A DNA stretch of 64,000 nt from Amycolatopsis vastitatis (GTDB lineage: Bacteria > Actinomycetota > Actinomycetes > Mycobacteriales > Pseudonocardiaceae): contig NZ_NMUL01000068.1 in the NCBI RefSeq assembly GCF_002234595.1, positions 21,029 through 85,028 of the forward strand, given 5' to 3'. A program made the translations under genes and the position numbers. The notes below the pieces were generated by a model that was given only the letters and a program-made list of their open reading frames with translations, did no database searches and was not told the DNA's origin. Shown here in pieces: positions 36,671-45,743 of the stretch. Position 1 is the first letter of the stretch, and the number at the start of each line of letters is the position of its first letter.

Positions 36671-37081
36671 TCAGGCGGTGTGGCGGGCCGGGAACGGCCA
36701 GGTGAGCGTGATGACGGTGCCGTTGTCGGTCGACCGGAGGTCGAGCCCGTCGACCAGGGCCTGGATCAGGCGCAGGCCGCGGCCGTCGTCGGTGCGTTCC
36801 GCCAGCGAGGCCCAGCGGCCCTGGTCGGCCACGGTGACGATCAGCACGTCCTGGTCGATCCGGGCGCGGATGTCGATCAGCCCGGGACGGCCGTGGTAGG
36901 CGTGGCCGAGCACGTTGGCCATCGCTTCCCAGCAGGCCAGGACGACGTCGTCGGCCTGCCGCCCGACCTCGTCGCCCGCGCGCCGCCGCAGCCACGACAC
37001 CAGGTGCCGCCGCAGGCTCGGCAACGTCCGTGGCGAAATCGTGCCGCGGTACCGCCAGCCGTCCGTTCCCAGCTCTTCCAC
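36671..37081 (-). CDS. RsbW-like HATPase (anti-sigma factor type)
   Basis: A 136-residue GHKL ATPase: N box CWEAMANVLGHAYHG, G1 region ADQGRW, G2 box DDGRGLRLIQALVDG. The GTG at 37081 has GGAGG five bases upstream; a GTG two codons earlier is too close to that site. On the minus strand a GATT-N16-GGGTAG sequence upstream is a weak stress-promoter match. It belongs to the same partner-switching neighbourhood. Confidence 0.85.
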   Translation of the reverse strand: MEELGTDGWRYRGTISPRTLPSLRRHLVSWLRRRAGDEVGRQADDVVLACWEAMANVLGHAYHGRPGLIDIRARIDQDVLIVTVADQGRWASLAERTDDGRGLRLIQALVDGLDLRSTDNGTVITLTWPFPARHTA

Positions 37082-37189
37082 GTTCACCTCCCCGGGGGAC
37101 TCTCAGGTTTCCTACCCACCGTGACGGATCTTCAATCAGCTGCCGTTCGGACCTGGTGCGGCCCGGGCCGGACGTGGTCGGATGTGCGG

Positions 37190-40100
37190 ATGACTCGGTC
37201 GACGTCGTCCGTGGTGCTGTGCGCGGTGCTGGCCGCGGCCGCCCTCCTGCCCGCCCCGGCCGCCACCGCCGACACAGCCACCACCGGCCCGGGCGCGGTC
37301 TCGCACTTCGGCCTGGCGCGCAAGGACTGCCTGGGCACCGCGCGGAACACGACCAGCAAGGCGTGGTTCACCGTGGCCGGCGGGGTGCTGTCCGACGTCT
37401 ACGCGCCGGTGATCGACAACACGAACGTCGAGACACTGCAGTTCGCCGTCACCGATGGGCGCAGCTTCACCGATCTGCAGGCCCGGGACATGACCTACAC
37501 CGTGCGCACGAGCGCGGGCGGGATGGCCTGCGAGGTGACGTCGACCGCGCGCAGCGGCGCCTACCGGCTGGTCACCGAGTACCTGGCCGACCCGGCCCGG
37601 ACCGGCGTGCTCATCCGCACCCGGCTTGAGCCGCTGCGGGGTTACGGGCAGGACCTCAAGGTTTACGTGCGGTTCGACGCGAGCGTCAACGGCAACGGCG
37701 GGGGTGGCCCGGCCAACGGCGGCGGCGACACCGCCACCGTCGACGCGGCGACGAGCGCGCTGGTCAGCGCCGACGCGAACACGGTGTCCAGCGCGCCGGC
37801 CCGCGACTACGGCACGCCGCTGGCCGCGGCGCTGCGCGCCGACCGGCGGTTCCTGGCCACCGGCAGCGGGTTCGCCGGCACCGCGGCCGACGGGCTGGCC
37901 CAGCTCGACCGCGACCACCGGCTCACCGATACGACGCCGTCGGCGGTGAACGGCAACGTCGTGCAGACCGCGCAGCTGGACCTGTCTCCGCGTCAACCGG
38001 CCGTGCTGGCGCTCGGGTTCGGCACGGACGCCCGGGCCGCGGTCGCCACGGCCGGTGCGAGCCTGCGGACGCCGTTCGACCAGAGCTACCGCCGGTACGC
38101 GCGCGAATGGCGTGACTACGACAACGGGCTGACGCCCTTGCGTGGCAAGGACTCTGACGCCTACTTCCAATCCGTCAACGTGCTGAAAGCCAGTGAGGAC
38201 AAGACTTTCCCCGGCGCGGTGGTCGCCTCCCTCGGCAGCCCGTGGGGGCAGGCGGTGTCCGCGGGCGACGCGCCCGGCGGCAAACCGGTCTACTTCGGTT
38301 CCTACCGCGAAATCTTCGCCCGCGACCTCTACGAAAGCTTCTCCGGGCTGCTGTCCGCCGGCGACCGCGAGACGGCGCGGGCGAGCGTCCGCTGGCTGTT
38401 CGCGCGCCAGCAGCAGCCGGACGGCCGGTTCCCGCGCAACTCGCTGCTCAACGGCAAGAAGGCGCCCGACTCCGGCGGCGACCAGCTCGACGAGAGCGCG
38501 TACCCGATCCTGATGGCGTTGCAGGCCGGGCTCGACCGCGACCGCACGCTCTACACCGAGCACATCCGCGCGGCCGCGGACTTCGTCGTCGCGCACGGGC
38601 CGGCGTTCGGCTCGGAGCGCTGGGAGGAACAGGGCGGCTACTCCCCCTCGACGATCGCCGCCGAGATCGCCGGGCTCGTCGCCGCGGGCGTGATCGCCGA
38701 CCGCAACGGCGACAGTGCACGCGCGAACGTCTACCGCGCCACGGCGGATCACTTCCAGCGCAATATCAAGGGCTGGACGGTGACGTCCACCGGGCCCTAC
38801 GGCGGCCGGTACTTCCTGCGGCTGACCAAGAACGGCAACCCGGACTCCGAGTGGTTCTACAACCTCGGCAACGGCTCGGTCGACGCCGACCAGCGCGCGG
38901 TCGTCGACGCCGGGTTCCTCGAGCTGACGCGCCTCGGCGTGCTGCCCGCGAACGACCCGGACGTCGCCGCGTCGCTCGCGGTCGTGGACCGCGTGATCAA
39001 GCGGGACACCCCGGCCGGCCCGGGCTGGTACCGCTACGGCACGTCGGCTCCGGGCAGCGAAGACGGCTACGGCGACTGCTACGAGCCGGACCCGACGAAC
39101 TGCGGCCCGACCGGTGCGCCGTGGCCGTCGACGAACACCGGGTCCGGGCACCTGTGGCCGGTGCTCGCCGGCGAACGCGGCGAGCAGGCCGTGCAGACCG
39201 GGGACCGCGCCGGCGCGGCCGCCCTGCTGCGCGCGATGCGGGCCCAGACCGGCGGCACCGGGCTGATTCCCGAGCAGATCTGGGAAAACCCGGCGCTGCC
39301 CGCGTCGCCGTACGGCTCGGACCCGAAGACGGCGTCGATCGGCTTCACGCCGGGGCAGTCCGTCGGTTCGGTGGCGCCGCTGAGCTGGGCGCAGTCGCAG
39401 TCGGTGCGGCTGGCCAGGGCCCTCGACGACGGACGGCTGCCCGAGCAGCCCGCCGAAGTCCGTTCGCGGTACGTCCACGCGCCGGCCGCCTTGGCCGTCA
39501 CCCTCGACGCGCCCGCGTCGGTGTCCACCGCGACCGCCGTGGTCACCGGCACCGCGCCCGCCGGCAGCCGCGTCGACCTCGCCGTCTCGGCCACCGACGC
39601 GGGAACGACTTCGGTGCTGTCGGTCCGCGCTTCCTCGGCGGGGACGTTCAGTGCGACGGTGCCGACACCACTCGGCGCGAGCGTGGTCACGGCGGCCGCG
39701 ACGGGCGCCGGGACCGGGTACGCGCAGAAGACCATCAGCTCGGACTTCGTCACCGGCACGGTGCTGCTGGACACCACGGACCCGGACGGCGACGACAACG
39801 GACCGGGTACCTACACCTACCCGACGGCGGGCGACTTCCACGCGGGCGCGTTCGACCTGCAGCGGTTCCAGGTGATCGATTCCGGCACCACCCTGGTGTT
39901 CCGGGCGCAGGTCCGCGATCTGTCGCCGACGTTCGGCTCGCCACTGGGCGCCCAGCTGCTGACGATCTACGGGCACGACCCGGCCGCGACGGCGACGTCG
40001 ACCGCGGCACCCTTCCCGAGCCGGGCGTACACGATCGCGGCGCAGGACGCGTGGAGCCGGCGCATCGAGGTCCAGGGCTTCGCCGAACCAGCGCTCGTCG

Positions 40101-40456
40101 ACGCTTCGGGCGCTTCGCTCGCAACGCCGTCAGTGCAGGCTTCGCAGGCGACGCGGTACATCACGGTCAGCGTGGCGAAGGCGGCGTTCGGGACGCCGGG
40201 CCCGGGCTGGACGTTCGCCGTGGTGCTCACCGGGCAGGACGGCAACTCCCCCGACCAGGCCCGGCCGTTCACGCCGACGTCGGAGCAGTACACGTTCGGC
40301 CTCTGCGCGGCCGGGGGCACGGCGCCGATCTGCGCCGCGGACCCGGCGACCGCGCCGAAGGCGTTCGACGTGCTGACGCCGTCCGGCGTGGACCAGAAGG
40401 CGGAGCTGGACCCGACGCGGGGGCCGGTCGCGGTGCGCGGCGTGCCCGTGGGCTGA
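37190..40456 (+). CDS. Secreted GH15 glucodextranase/glucoamylase-like enzyme
   Basis: A 1088-residue exported enzyme. The signal peptide is MTRSTSSVVLCAVLAAAALL to about residue 28. Residues about 35-300 form the N-terminal beta-sandwich of bacterial GH15 enzymes. The (alpha/alpha)6 catalytic domain has the acid motif ERWEEQGGYSPSTIAAEIAG near residue 475 and the base motif LIPEQIWENP near 695. A linker with an Ig-like repeat (about 765-845) leads to a C-terminal glucodextranase-type domain (about 850-1075) that contains DTTDPDGDDNGPGTYTYPTA, likely calcium- or sugar-binding. It releases glucose from dextran or starch ends outside the cell. The ATG at 37190 starts the signal peptide; longer upstream frame is antisense to the HATPase gene. 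Confidence 0.9.
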   Translation: MTRSTSSVVLCAVLAAAALLPAPAATADTATTGPGAVSHFGLARKDCLGTARNTTSKAWFTVAGGVLSDVYAPVIDNTNVETLQFAVTDGRSFTDLQARDMTYTVRTSAGGMACEVTSTARSGAYRLVTEYLADPARTGVLIRTRLEPLRGYGQDLKVYVRFDASVNGNGGGGPANGGGDTATVDAATSALVSADANTVSSAPARDYGTPLAAALRADRRFLATGSGFAGTAADGLAQLDRDHRLTDTTPSAVNGNVVQTAQLDLSPRQPAVLALGFGTDARAAVATAGASLRTPFDQSYRRYAREWRDYDNGLTPLRGKDSDAYFQSVNVLKASEDKTFPGAVVASLGSPWGQAVSAGDAPGGKPVYFGSYREIFARDLYESFSGLLSAGDRETARASVRWLFARQQQPDGRFPRNSLLNGKKAPDSGGDQLDESAYPILMALQAGLDRDRTLYTEHIRAAADFVVAHGPAFGSERWEEQGGYSPSTIAAEIAGLVAAGVIADRNGDSARANVYRATADHFQRNIKGWTVTSTGPYGGRYFLRLTKNGNPDSEWFYNLGNGSVDADQRAVVDAGFLELTRLGVLPANDPDVAASLAVVDRVIKRDTPAGPGWYRYGTSAPGSEDGYGDCYEPDPTNCGPTGAPWPSTNTGSGHLWPVLAGERGEQAVQTGDRAGAAALLRAMRAQTGGTGLIPEQIWENPALPASPYGSDPKTASIGFTPGQSVGSVAPLSWAQSQSVRLARALDDGRLPEQPAEVRSRYVHAPAALAVTLDAPASVSTATAVVTGTAPAGSRVDLAVSATDAGTTSVLSVRASSAGTFSATVPTPLGASVVTAAATGAGTGYAQKTISSDFVTGTVLLDTTDPDGDDNGPGTYTYPTAGDFHAGAFDLQRFQVIDSGTTLVFRAQVRDLSPTFGSPLGAQLLTIYGHDPAATATSTAAPFPSRAYTIAAQDAWSRRIEVQGFAEPALVDASGASLATPSVQASQATRYITVSVAKAAFGTPGPGWTFAVVLTGQDGNSPDQARPFTPTSEQYTFGLCAAGGTAPICAADPATAPKAFDVLTPSGVDQKAELDPTRGPVAVRGVPVG

Positions 40457-40489
40457 TCTGACACGGGGTTGACCTGGCATGGTGGAGCC

Positions 40490-41053
40490 ATGATCGACGA
40501 GTTCGCGAAACAGTACCTGCACGGCGATTTGCGCGAGATCCGCGAAGAGATGCTCGGAAAGCTCGACGGGCTCGGCGAATACGACATCCGCCGTCCCCTG
40601 ACCGCGACCGGCACCAACCTGCTCGGTCTCGTCAAGCACCTGACGCTGACCGAAGCCCGGTACTTCGGCGACATCTTCGGCAGGCCGTTCCCCGAACCGC
40701 TGCCCCGGTGGGACGACCGCGCCGTGCGCGGCAAGGACATGTGGGCGACCGAGCACGAGACGCGGGACGAGATCATCAGCCGGTACCGGCAGGCGTGGGC
40801 CCACTCCGACGCGACGATCACGGAACTGGCCGTCGACACGCCGGGGCACGTGCCCTGGTGGCCCCGGCCGGACGTGATGCTGTTCAACATCCTGGTGCAC
40901 GTCCTCACCGAGACGAACCGGCACGCCGGGCACGCCGACATCCTGCGTGAACAGCTCGACGGCGCGCTCGCCAGCGACGGCCACCACGACGCGGAGTTCT
41001 GGGCGTCCCGGCACGCGGAGATCGAACGCGCCGCCCGAGCCGTCGCCCAGTGA
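40490..41053 (+). CDS. DinB family protein (DUF664)
   Basis: A 187-residue four-helix-bundle protein. TNLLGLVKHLTLTEARYFGD and VLTETNRHAGHADILREQLD carry the histidines of the DinB metal site. DinB-like proteins include bacillithiol/mycothiol-dependent transferases and many of unknown role. A TTGACC hexamer at 40469-40474 may be its -35 element. It ends 3 bases before the convergent SDR gene. Confidence 0.88.
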   Translation: MIDEFAKQYLHGDLREIREEMLGKLDGLGEYDIRRPLTATGTNLLGLVKHLTLTEARYFGDIFGRPFPEPLPRWDDRAVRGKDMWATEHETRDEIISRYRQAWAHSDATITELAVDTPGHVPWWPRPDVMLFNILVHVLTETNRHAGHADILREQLDGALASDGHHDAEFWASRHAEIERAARAVAQ

Positions 41054-41056
41054 CGG

Positions 41057-41911
41057 TCAGGGCAGCGGGTCGAGACCGGTCAGCTTGACGCTTTCCGTCC
41101 ACAGCCGCGCGGCGGCCGCTTCGTCGGTCAGGTTGGCCCACAACGGTTCGAGCCGCGGCCTTCCCCGCAGCCCGAAGACCCGCGGCCCCCACAGCTGCCC
41201 GCCTTCGACGTCCGGGCCGAGCACCGCCCGGACGGCGGGCCGTGCGCCGGCGTCCTTGCCGTGCAGCAGAACCCGGGCCGGCACCCCGCTCAGCCACTGG
41301 CCGGTGGTCCGCGTGTGGACCGGCGGCCGCGACGGCGTCAGCGAGTCGAGCGCGCCGCCGGGGTGGGCGAGCACGCTGAGCCGCTTCGAGCCCGCGGCCC
41401 GCAGCCGCCGGTCGAGTTCGAGCGCGAACAGCATCTGCGCGAGCTTGGAACGCTCGTAGGCGCGCTTCGGGTGGTAATCGGTTTCGCTTTGCAGGTCGGC
41501 GAAGTCGAGACTCGCGGACTTCGCCGCGAAGCTGCCGGTGGTGACGATGCGCGCCTCCGCCGTCAGCACCGGCATCAGCCGGGCGACCAGGGCGAAGTGG
41601 CCGAGGTGGTTGGTGCCGAACATCAGCTCGTGGCCGTCCGGGGTCTCCCGGCGCGGCGGGTCGTCGAGCGCCACCCCGGCGTTGCACACGACGGCGTCGA
41701 GCTCGCCGGTGTCGACCGGTTCGAGGGCGGCCAGGTCCATCCGGACGTGCCCGGCCCGCGCGCCGGCGACCCGGGAGCGGATCGCGGCGACGGCGGCTTC
41801 GGCTTTCGCCGGGTCGCGGCTGCCGATCACCACTTCCGCGCCCGCCGAGGCCAGCTGCTCGGCCACGAAGTAGCCGATTCCGGCATTGCCCCCGGTCACC
41901 AGTACCCGCAT
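41057..41911 (-). CDS. SDR family oxidoreductase (retinol-dehydrogenase-like)
   Basis: A 284-residue SDR: VTGGNAGIGYFVAEQLASAG, VCNAGVALDD, TNHLGHFALV and the catalytic serine and Tyr-Lys in TTGSFAAKS and RAYERSKLAQM. This is the long RDH/WWOX-like subfamily common in actinomycetes. The ATG at 41911 has GAGGGGGAC upstream; the longer frame starts in the divergent TetR promoter. The TetR regulator starts 31 bases away. Confidence 0.88.
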   Translation of the reverse strand: MRVLVTGGNAGIGYFVAEQLASAGAEVVIGSRDPAKAEAAVAAIRSRVAGARAGHVRMDLAALEPVDTGELDAVVCNAGVALDDPPRRETPDGHELMFGTNHLGHFALVARLMPVLTAEARIVTTGSFAAKSASLDFADLQSETDYHPKRAYERSKLAQMLFALELDRRLRAAGSKRLSVLAHPGGALDSLTPSRPPVHTRTTGQWLSGVPARVLLHGKDAGARPAVRAVLGPDVEGGQLWGPRVFGLRGRPRLEPLWANLTDEAAAARLWTESVKLTGLDPLP

Positions 41912-41942
41912 CCGTCCCCCTCGTCGTGCCAAGCTGTCCCCC

Positions 41943-42557
41943 GTGGACAACGCTACCGACCCGGGTGGGGCGGGCTACCGACGGTCGGCCGGCTCGCCGC
42001 GCGGCGAGGCCCGGCGCCGGGAGCTGCTGGCGAAGATCACCGACGACGTCGCCGAGAACGGTCTGGTGGACTTCTCGCTGCGGCGCGCCGCGCGGGCGGC
42101 CGGGACGACGCACAAGGTGCTGCTCTACCACTTCGAAGGCGCCGAAGACCTGCTCCGGCAGGTGGTCGCCGCCCTGCGCGAGCGGCGGGTGGGGAACGCG
42201 CTGGCGGCGGTCGCCGGCTCGTCGTCGACCCTGGCCGACCGCGTCCGCGCGGCTTGGGAAAGCCTGCGCGACGAGGAGACGCAGCTGCGCCGCGTGCTCG
42301 ACCAGGCGATGGGCCTGGCGATGTACGACCCCGGCCGGTACGCGGCGCTCGGCCGCGGCGCGTCGCAGAAGTACCTGCCGACGCTCGTGTCGTTCTGCCC
42401 CGAGGGCTGGCCCGAGCGGCGGAAGCTGGAGGTCGCCTCGATGATCCTCGCCGCGTTGCGCGGCTTCTTGGTGAACCTGCTGATCGACGACGACTTCGCG
42501 ACAGCCGGCTTCGAGGCGTTGCTGCGGGCCGTCGAACGGGAGGAAGCGGCTCCCTGA
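41943..42557 (+). CDS. TetR family transcriptional regulator
   Basis: A 204-residue TetR regulator. The helix-turn-helix is ITDDVAENGLVDFSLRRAAR then AAGTTHKVLLYHFEGAEDLL. It lacks the usual xRP ligand motif, so the ligand is unknown. It is divergent from an SDR gene (31 bases) and sits upstream of an alpha/beta hydrolase whose promoter holds a perfect 14-bp palindrome, a likely operator. The GTG at 41943 is the best start before the domain. Confidence 0.85.
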   Translation: MDNATDPGGAGYRRSAGSPRGEARRRELLAKITDDVAENGLVDFSLRRAARAAGTTHKVLLYHFEGAEDLLRQVVAALRERRVGNALAAVAGSSSTLADRVRAAWESLRDEETQLRRVLDQAMGLAMYDPGRYAALGRGASQKYLPTLVSFCPEGWPERRKLEVASMILAALRGFLVNLLIDDDFATAGFEALLRAVEREEAAP

Positions 42558-42572
42558 TTCTCGACAGTTTGC

Positions 42573-42586
42573 GAACCACGTGGTTC
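42573..42586. promoter_or_regulatory. Perfect palindrome, likely TetR operator
   Basis: GAACCACGTGGTTC is a perfect 14-base palindrome between the TetR gene and the alpha/beta hydrolase gene, 36 bases ahead of the latter's start. Its length and symmetry are typical for TetR dimers. It is probably bound by the adjacent TetR protein. Confidence 0.6.
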
Positions 42587-42621
42587 ACTTCCGGCGGGGG
42601 TCACTTCACCGGGAGGCCGGG

Positions 42622-43452
42622 ATGCAGGTCGAGCTGTCCGCGGGAACCATCGAGTACACCGACACCGGCGGCACGGGCCCGGTCGTCGTCTTCGTCCACG
42701 GGCTGCTGATGGACGGCTCGCTGTGGGACGGCCCGGTCGCGGAGCTCGACGGCCTCCGCTGCGTCGTCCCGACGCTCCCACTGGGCGCGCACGGGCACCC
42801 GATGCGCGAGGACGCCGACCTGTCGCTGCCCGGCATCGCGGCCCTGCTCGCGGAGTTCCTCGAGCGCCTCGACCTGCCGGACGTCACGCTGGTCGGCGTC
42901 GACACGGGCGGCGCACTGGTGCAGCTGCTGATGGCCGGCGGCGTCTCCCGGGTGAGCCGCGTGGTCCTCGCGTCGTGCGACGCGTTCGACAACTTCCCGC
43001 CGGGCCTCACCGGCAAGACGCTGTTCCTGACCGGGAAGCTGCCGCCGGGCTTGTTCGGGCTGTTCATGCAGCAGCTGCGCCTGCGCCCGGTGCGACGGCT
43101 CCCGATCGCGTTCGGCTGGCTGACGAAACGCGGCGACGCGGTCACGCGCGGCTGGCTCAGGCCGCTGCTGAGCCAGGCCGCCATCCGCCGTGACACGGTC
43201 CGCGTCCTGCGGGCGGCCGCGGCGTCACCGGGAATCCTGCTGGAGGCCGCCGAGCGGCTGCCGGGCTTCGACCGGCCGGCGCTCGTGGTCTGGGCCACCG
43301 AGGATCGCGTGATGCCCCCGGAGCACGGCGAGCGCCTGGCCGCCTTGCTGCCCAAGGGAAAGCTCGTCGAGGTGGCCGACAGCTACACGCTGCTGCCACT
43401 GGACCAGCCGGCGGAGCTGGCGCGGCTGATCAGGGAGTTCACAGCCGGCTGA
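42622..43452 (+). CDS. Alpha/beta hydrolase with Asp nucleophile
   Basis: A 276-residue alpha/beta hydrolase. The oxyanion motif is VFVHGLLMDGSLW and the nucleophile elbow is VGVDTGGA with Asp94 in place of serine, as in haloalkane dehalogenases and epoxide hydrolases. A late acid is in ATEDRVMPPEHGERLA. The usual C-terminal histidine position reads VADSYTLLPLDQP, where the His is replaced by Tyr or nearby, so activity is uncertain. GGGAGG precedes the ATG. The palindrome upstream suggests TetR control. Its last 14 bases overlap the convergent DUF742 gene. Confidence 0.82.
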   Translation: MQVELSAGTIEYTDTGGTGPVVVFVHGLLMDGSLWDGPVAELDGLRCVVPTLPLGAHGHPMREDADLSLPGIAALLAEFLERLDLPDVTLVGVDTGGALVQLLMAGGVSRVSRVVLASCDAFDNFPPGLTGKTLFLTGKLPPGLFGLFMQQLRLRPVRRLPIAFGWLTKRGDAVTRGWLRPLLSQAAIRRDTVRVLRAAAASPGILLEAAERLPGFDRPALVVWATEDRVMPPEHGERLAALLPKGKLVEVADSYTLLPLDQPAELARLIREFTAG

Positions 43453-43810
43453 GGCCGTGCAGGATCCGTTTCATGAGGTCGACGCTCGGCCGGTTGCCGA
43501 CGCCCATCTTCGCGGTGTGCACGGCGACCAGCCCGCGGTCGGCCAGGTCGGACAGCAGCACCCGGGCGACCCCCAGCGGAATCCGCCGCCGCGCGGCGAC
43601 CTCGGCGACCGACTGCGAAGTGCGGCACAGCACGCAGATTTCCGACTCTTCCTGCGAACTCCCCCGCGTGATCGCCCGCCCCCGCGCGGTGGTCGAGACG
43701 AGCGTCTCGACCGGAAGGTCACGCGTCGGCCGGGTCCGGCCATGGGTCCGGAAGTACGGACGGACGAGCCCCGCCGCCCCTCCGTCTTCGAGCGCGGTCC
43801 CCCAATGCAC
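43439..43810 (-). CDS. DUF742 protein (orphan conservon CvnC-like)
   Basis: A 123-residue DUF742 protein: LVRPYFRTHGRTRPTRDLPV, CRTSQSVAEVAARRRIPLGV and ARVLLSDLADRGLVAVH, ending LMKRILHGLSRL. In actinomycetes DUF742 normally lies in a four-gene conservon with a nitrate-sensor-like kinase, a roadblock protein and a small GTPase. None of these is present here, so it is an orphan. The winged-helix-like fold may bind DNA or the missing GTPase. Its 3' end overlaps the hydrolase gene by 14 bases. Confidence 0.85.
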   Translation of the reverse strand: MHWGTALEDGGAAGLVRPYFRTHGRTRPTRDLPVETLVSTTARGRAITRGSSQEESEICVLCRTSQSVAEVAARRRIPLGVARVLLSDLADRGLVAVHTAKMGVGNRPSVDLMKRILHGLSRL

Positions 43811-44023
43811 AGCGAACTCCTCACGGCGATTAATCCCTGTAGGCGATTATTCGACACGGTGATCGACTGCGCCGCAATCGACCGAACAGAGCAACGCCGG
43901 GAAAGCCGCAGGTCAACCGCTCACCAGTGAACGGGTTCGGCCATCCGTGGCCCTCGTTCACAGAGGGATTATCAGATCCCTGACAACCCGGCCCCGCCGG
44001 AGCCACCGACAACTTTTTTTGTC

Positions 44024-44052
44024 TTGACAACTCGCACTGTCCGAAGCAGGCT
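44024..44052 (+). promoter_or_regulatory. Housekeeping promoter for RibD-like reductase gene
   Basis: TTGACA (44024-44029), 17 bases, CAGGCT (44047-44052), with the ATG at 44081. The -35 is a perfect consensus hexamer and follows a run of seven T residues (44014-44020). Confidence 0.6.
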
Positions 44053-44080
44053 TACGGGCAAGCCAACCAGGGAGCCGCAA

Positions 44081-44662
44081 ATGAGAAACCTCAAGATCAT
44101 CGAGCACATCTCGCTGGACGGCGTGATCCAGCACTCCGCCGACGACGGCGATTTCCCCTACCCGGACTGGACTGCGCCCTATCGAAGCCCCGAAGGCCGG
44201 GACGCGATGCTCGCCGCCCACGGCGACCGGTTCGATCTGCTGCTCGGCCGCCGCACGTACGACATGTGGTCGGACATCTGGCCGAAGGCGCCGAGCAACC
44301 CGATGGTGGACCGCCTCAACGCGGCCACGAAGTTCGTCGCGACCCACCGTCCGGACAGCCTCGAATGGGGCCCGGCCGAGGGCCTGGGACAGGACGTCAT
44401 CGAGGGCGTCCGCCGGGTGAAGTCCGCGGACGGCCCGGATCTCGTCCTTTCGGGCAGCTCCACGTTGACCTCGCCGCTGCTCGAACACGGGCTCGCCGAC
44501 GAAGTCCTGCTGCTCGTCTACCCGGTTGTGCTGGGGACGGGGAAGCGCTTCTTCTCGGAAGGCACTCCGGCGCAAGCATTCGAACTGGCGGACACGAAAG
44601 CCATGCCGTCGGGCATCATCCTGACCACATACCGGCTCGTGGGGGCATTGAAGACCGCATAA
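44081..44662 (+). CDS. Dihydrofolate reductase family protein (RibD C-terminal domain)
   Basis: A 193-residue protein of the RibD_C/DHFR-like fold: LKIIEHISLDGVIQHSADDG at the start, LLLGRRTYDMWSDIWPK, LVLSGSSTLTSPLLEHGLAD and LVYPVVLGTGKRFF. Such stand-alone proteins are NADPH-dependent reductases of unknown substrate, not true folate or riboflavin enzymes. It has a clear promoter and a GGGAG site. Confidence 0.88.
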   Translation: MRNLKIIEHISLDGVIQHSADDGDFPYPDWTAPYRSPEGRDAMLAAHGDRFDLLLGRRTYDMWSDIWPKAPSNPMVDRLNAATKFVATHRPDSLEWGPAEGLGQDVIEGVRRVKSADGPDLVLSGSSTLTSPLLEHGLADEVLLLVYPVVLGTGKRFFSEGTPAQAFELADTKAMPSGIILTTYRLVGALKTA

Positions 44663-44747
44663 TCAGCCGAAGCCGGACTCGGGTGACGGAATGACCTCCG
44701 GTTAAGATTTGGCTGCCGATCATGTGCAGACCTGGGGGAGACCTTCC

Positions 44748-45713
44748 GTGACGATGCCCGAAGACAGACCGCAGCAGCCCGCGCCGGAAGCGAATCCCTT
44801 CCAGCCCCCGAACCCGGGGGCTGCCCTGCCGCAGTACCCGCCCACGCCGTACCCGACTCCTCCGCCAGTCGGCTTGCCGCCCAAGAAGCGCGGTGGCGTC
44901 AAACTCGCGCTGCGGATCGGTATTCCCCTCGTGTTCCTCGCGGTCGTGGTCGTGGTCGGGCTGACCTCGTCCACGGCCAAGAGCAGCAACGTGGGCGACT
45001 GCCTCAAGGGCAACACGGACGACGCCGACAGCGTGACCTCGGTGGCTTGTGGGCCGGAGGCCAGCTACAAGATCGTCGGCAAGGTCCCGGACCAGTCTCG
45101 CCTGGCACTGACCCTCGGCGGCGGCTGCGACCAGTTCCCGACCGCGACCGTCGCGTACTGGGAGGGCGTCGAGTCCTCGAAGGGCACGCTGCTCTGCCTG
45201 GAAGACGTGAAGAACCCGGGCAAGGGCATGCCGCTGGTGGGCGACTGCGTCAAGGGAGACCTCTCCGATGCCGCCCACACCGAAAAGGTCCCTTGTGGAC
45301 CGGAGGCGGCCTACAAGGTCGCCGGTGTCGAGAACGGCGGCGCGCTGGGCGGGTTCACGACCGCGGTCTGCGCCAAGGTCCCGTCCGCGGCCGCCTCGAT
45401 GGAGTGGAAGAGGCAGGGCAGCCTGTCGTCGAAGATCCTGTGCCTGGAAGACCTGAAGAACCCGGACAACCGGAAGCCCGCCGTCGGCGAGTGCATGGCG
45501 ACCGGCGCCAACGACGAGCTCCACCTCGCCCCCTGCAAGAAGGGTGCGGCGAAGGTACTCGGCCAGGTGGACGGCCTGACCAAGATGGACGGCCTGTCGA
45601 AGACCGTCGAGGAGATCTGCAAGGACTTCCCCGGCTCGGACCAGGCGGCTTCCTGGAGCATGCAGGGCTCCCTCGCGACGACCACCTTCTGCATGCAGTC
45701 GGTCAAGAAGTAG
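44748..45713 (+). CDS. Membrane-anchored triple-repeat Cys protein (LppU-like)
   Basis: A 321-residue protein with a proline-rich cytoplasmic N-terminus (to about residue 48), one membrane helix (IGIPLVFLAVVVVVGL), and an extracytoplasmic part made of three tandem modules of about 75-85 residues. Each module starts VGDCLKG, VGDCVKG or VGECMAT, has a second Cys (VACGPEASYKIVG, VPCGPEAAYKVAG, APCKKGAAKVLG), a third (GGCDQFP, AVCAKVP, EICKDFP) and a last (LLCLEDVKNP, ILCLEDLKNP, TFCMQSVKK), giving two probable disulfides per module. The GTG has GGGGGAG 7 bases upstream. The module resembles LppU/SCO3897-type proteins; function unknown. It ends just before the left end of the integrated element. 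Confidence 0.75.
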   Translation: MTMPEDRPQQPAPEANPFQPPNPGAALPQYPPTPYPTPPPVGLPPKKRGGVKLALRIGIPLVFLAVVVVVGLTSSTAKSSNVGDCLKGNTDDADSVTSVACGPEASYKIVGKVPDQSRLALTLGGGCDQFPTATVAYWEGVESSKGTLLCLEDVKNPGKGMPLVGDCVKGDLSDAAHTEKVPCGPEAAYKVAGVENGGALGGFTTAVCAKVPSAAASMEWKRQGSLSSKILCLEDLKNPDNRKPAVGECMATGANDELHLAPCKKGAAKVLGQVDGLTKMDGLSKTVEEICKDFPGSDQAASWSMQGSLATTTFCMQSVKK

Positions 45714-45743
45714 GGATTGGTGGCTGGTTTCGTAAATAGCAGT

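Noticed and set aside
37136..39976. 946-codon open frame on the minus strand opposite the GH15 enzyme
   Set aside because: Antisense shadow with low-complexity composition.
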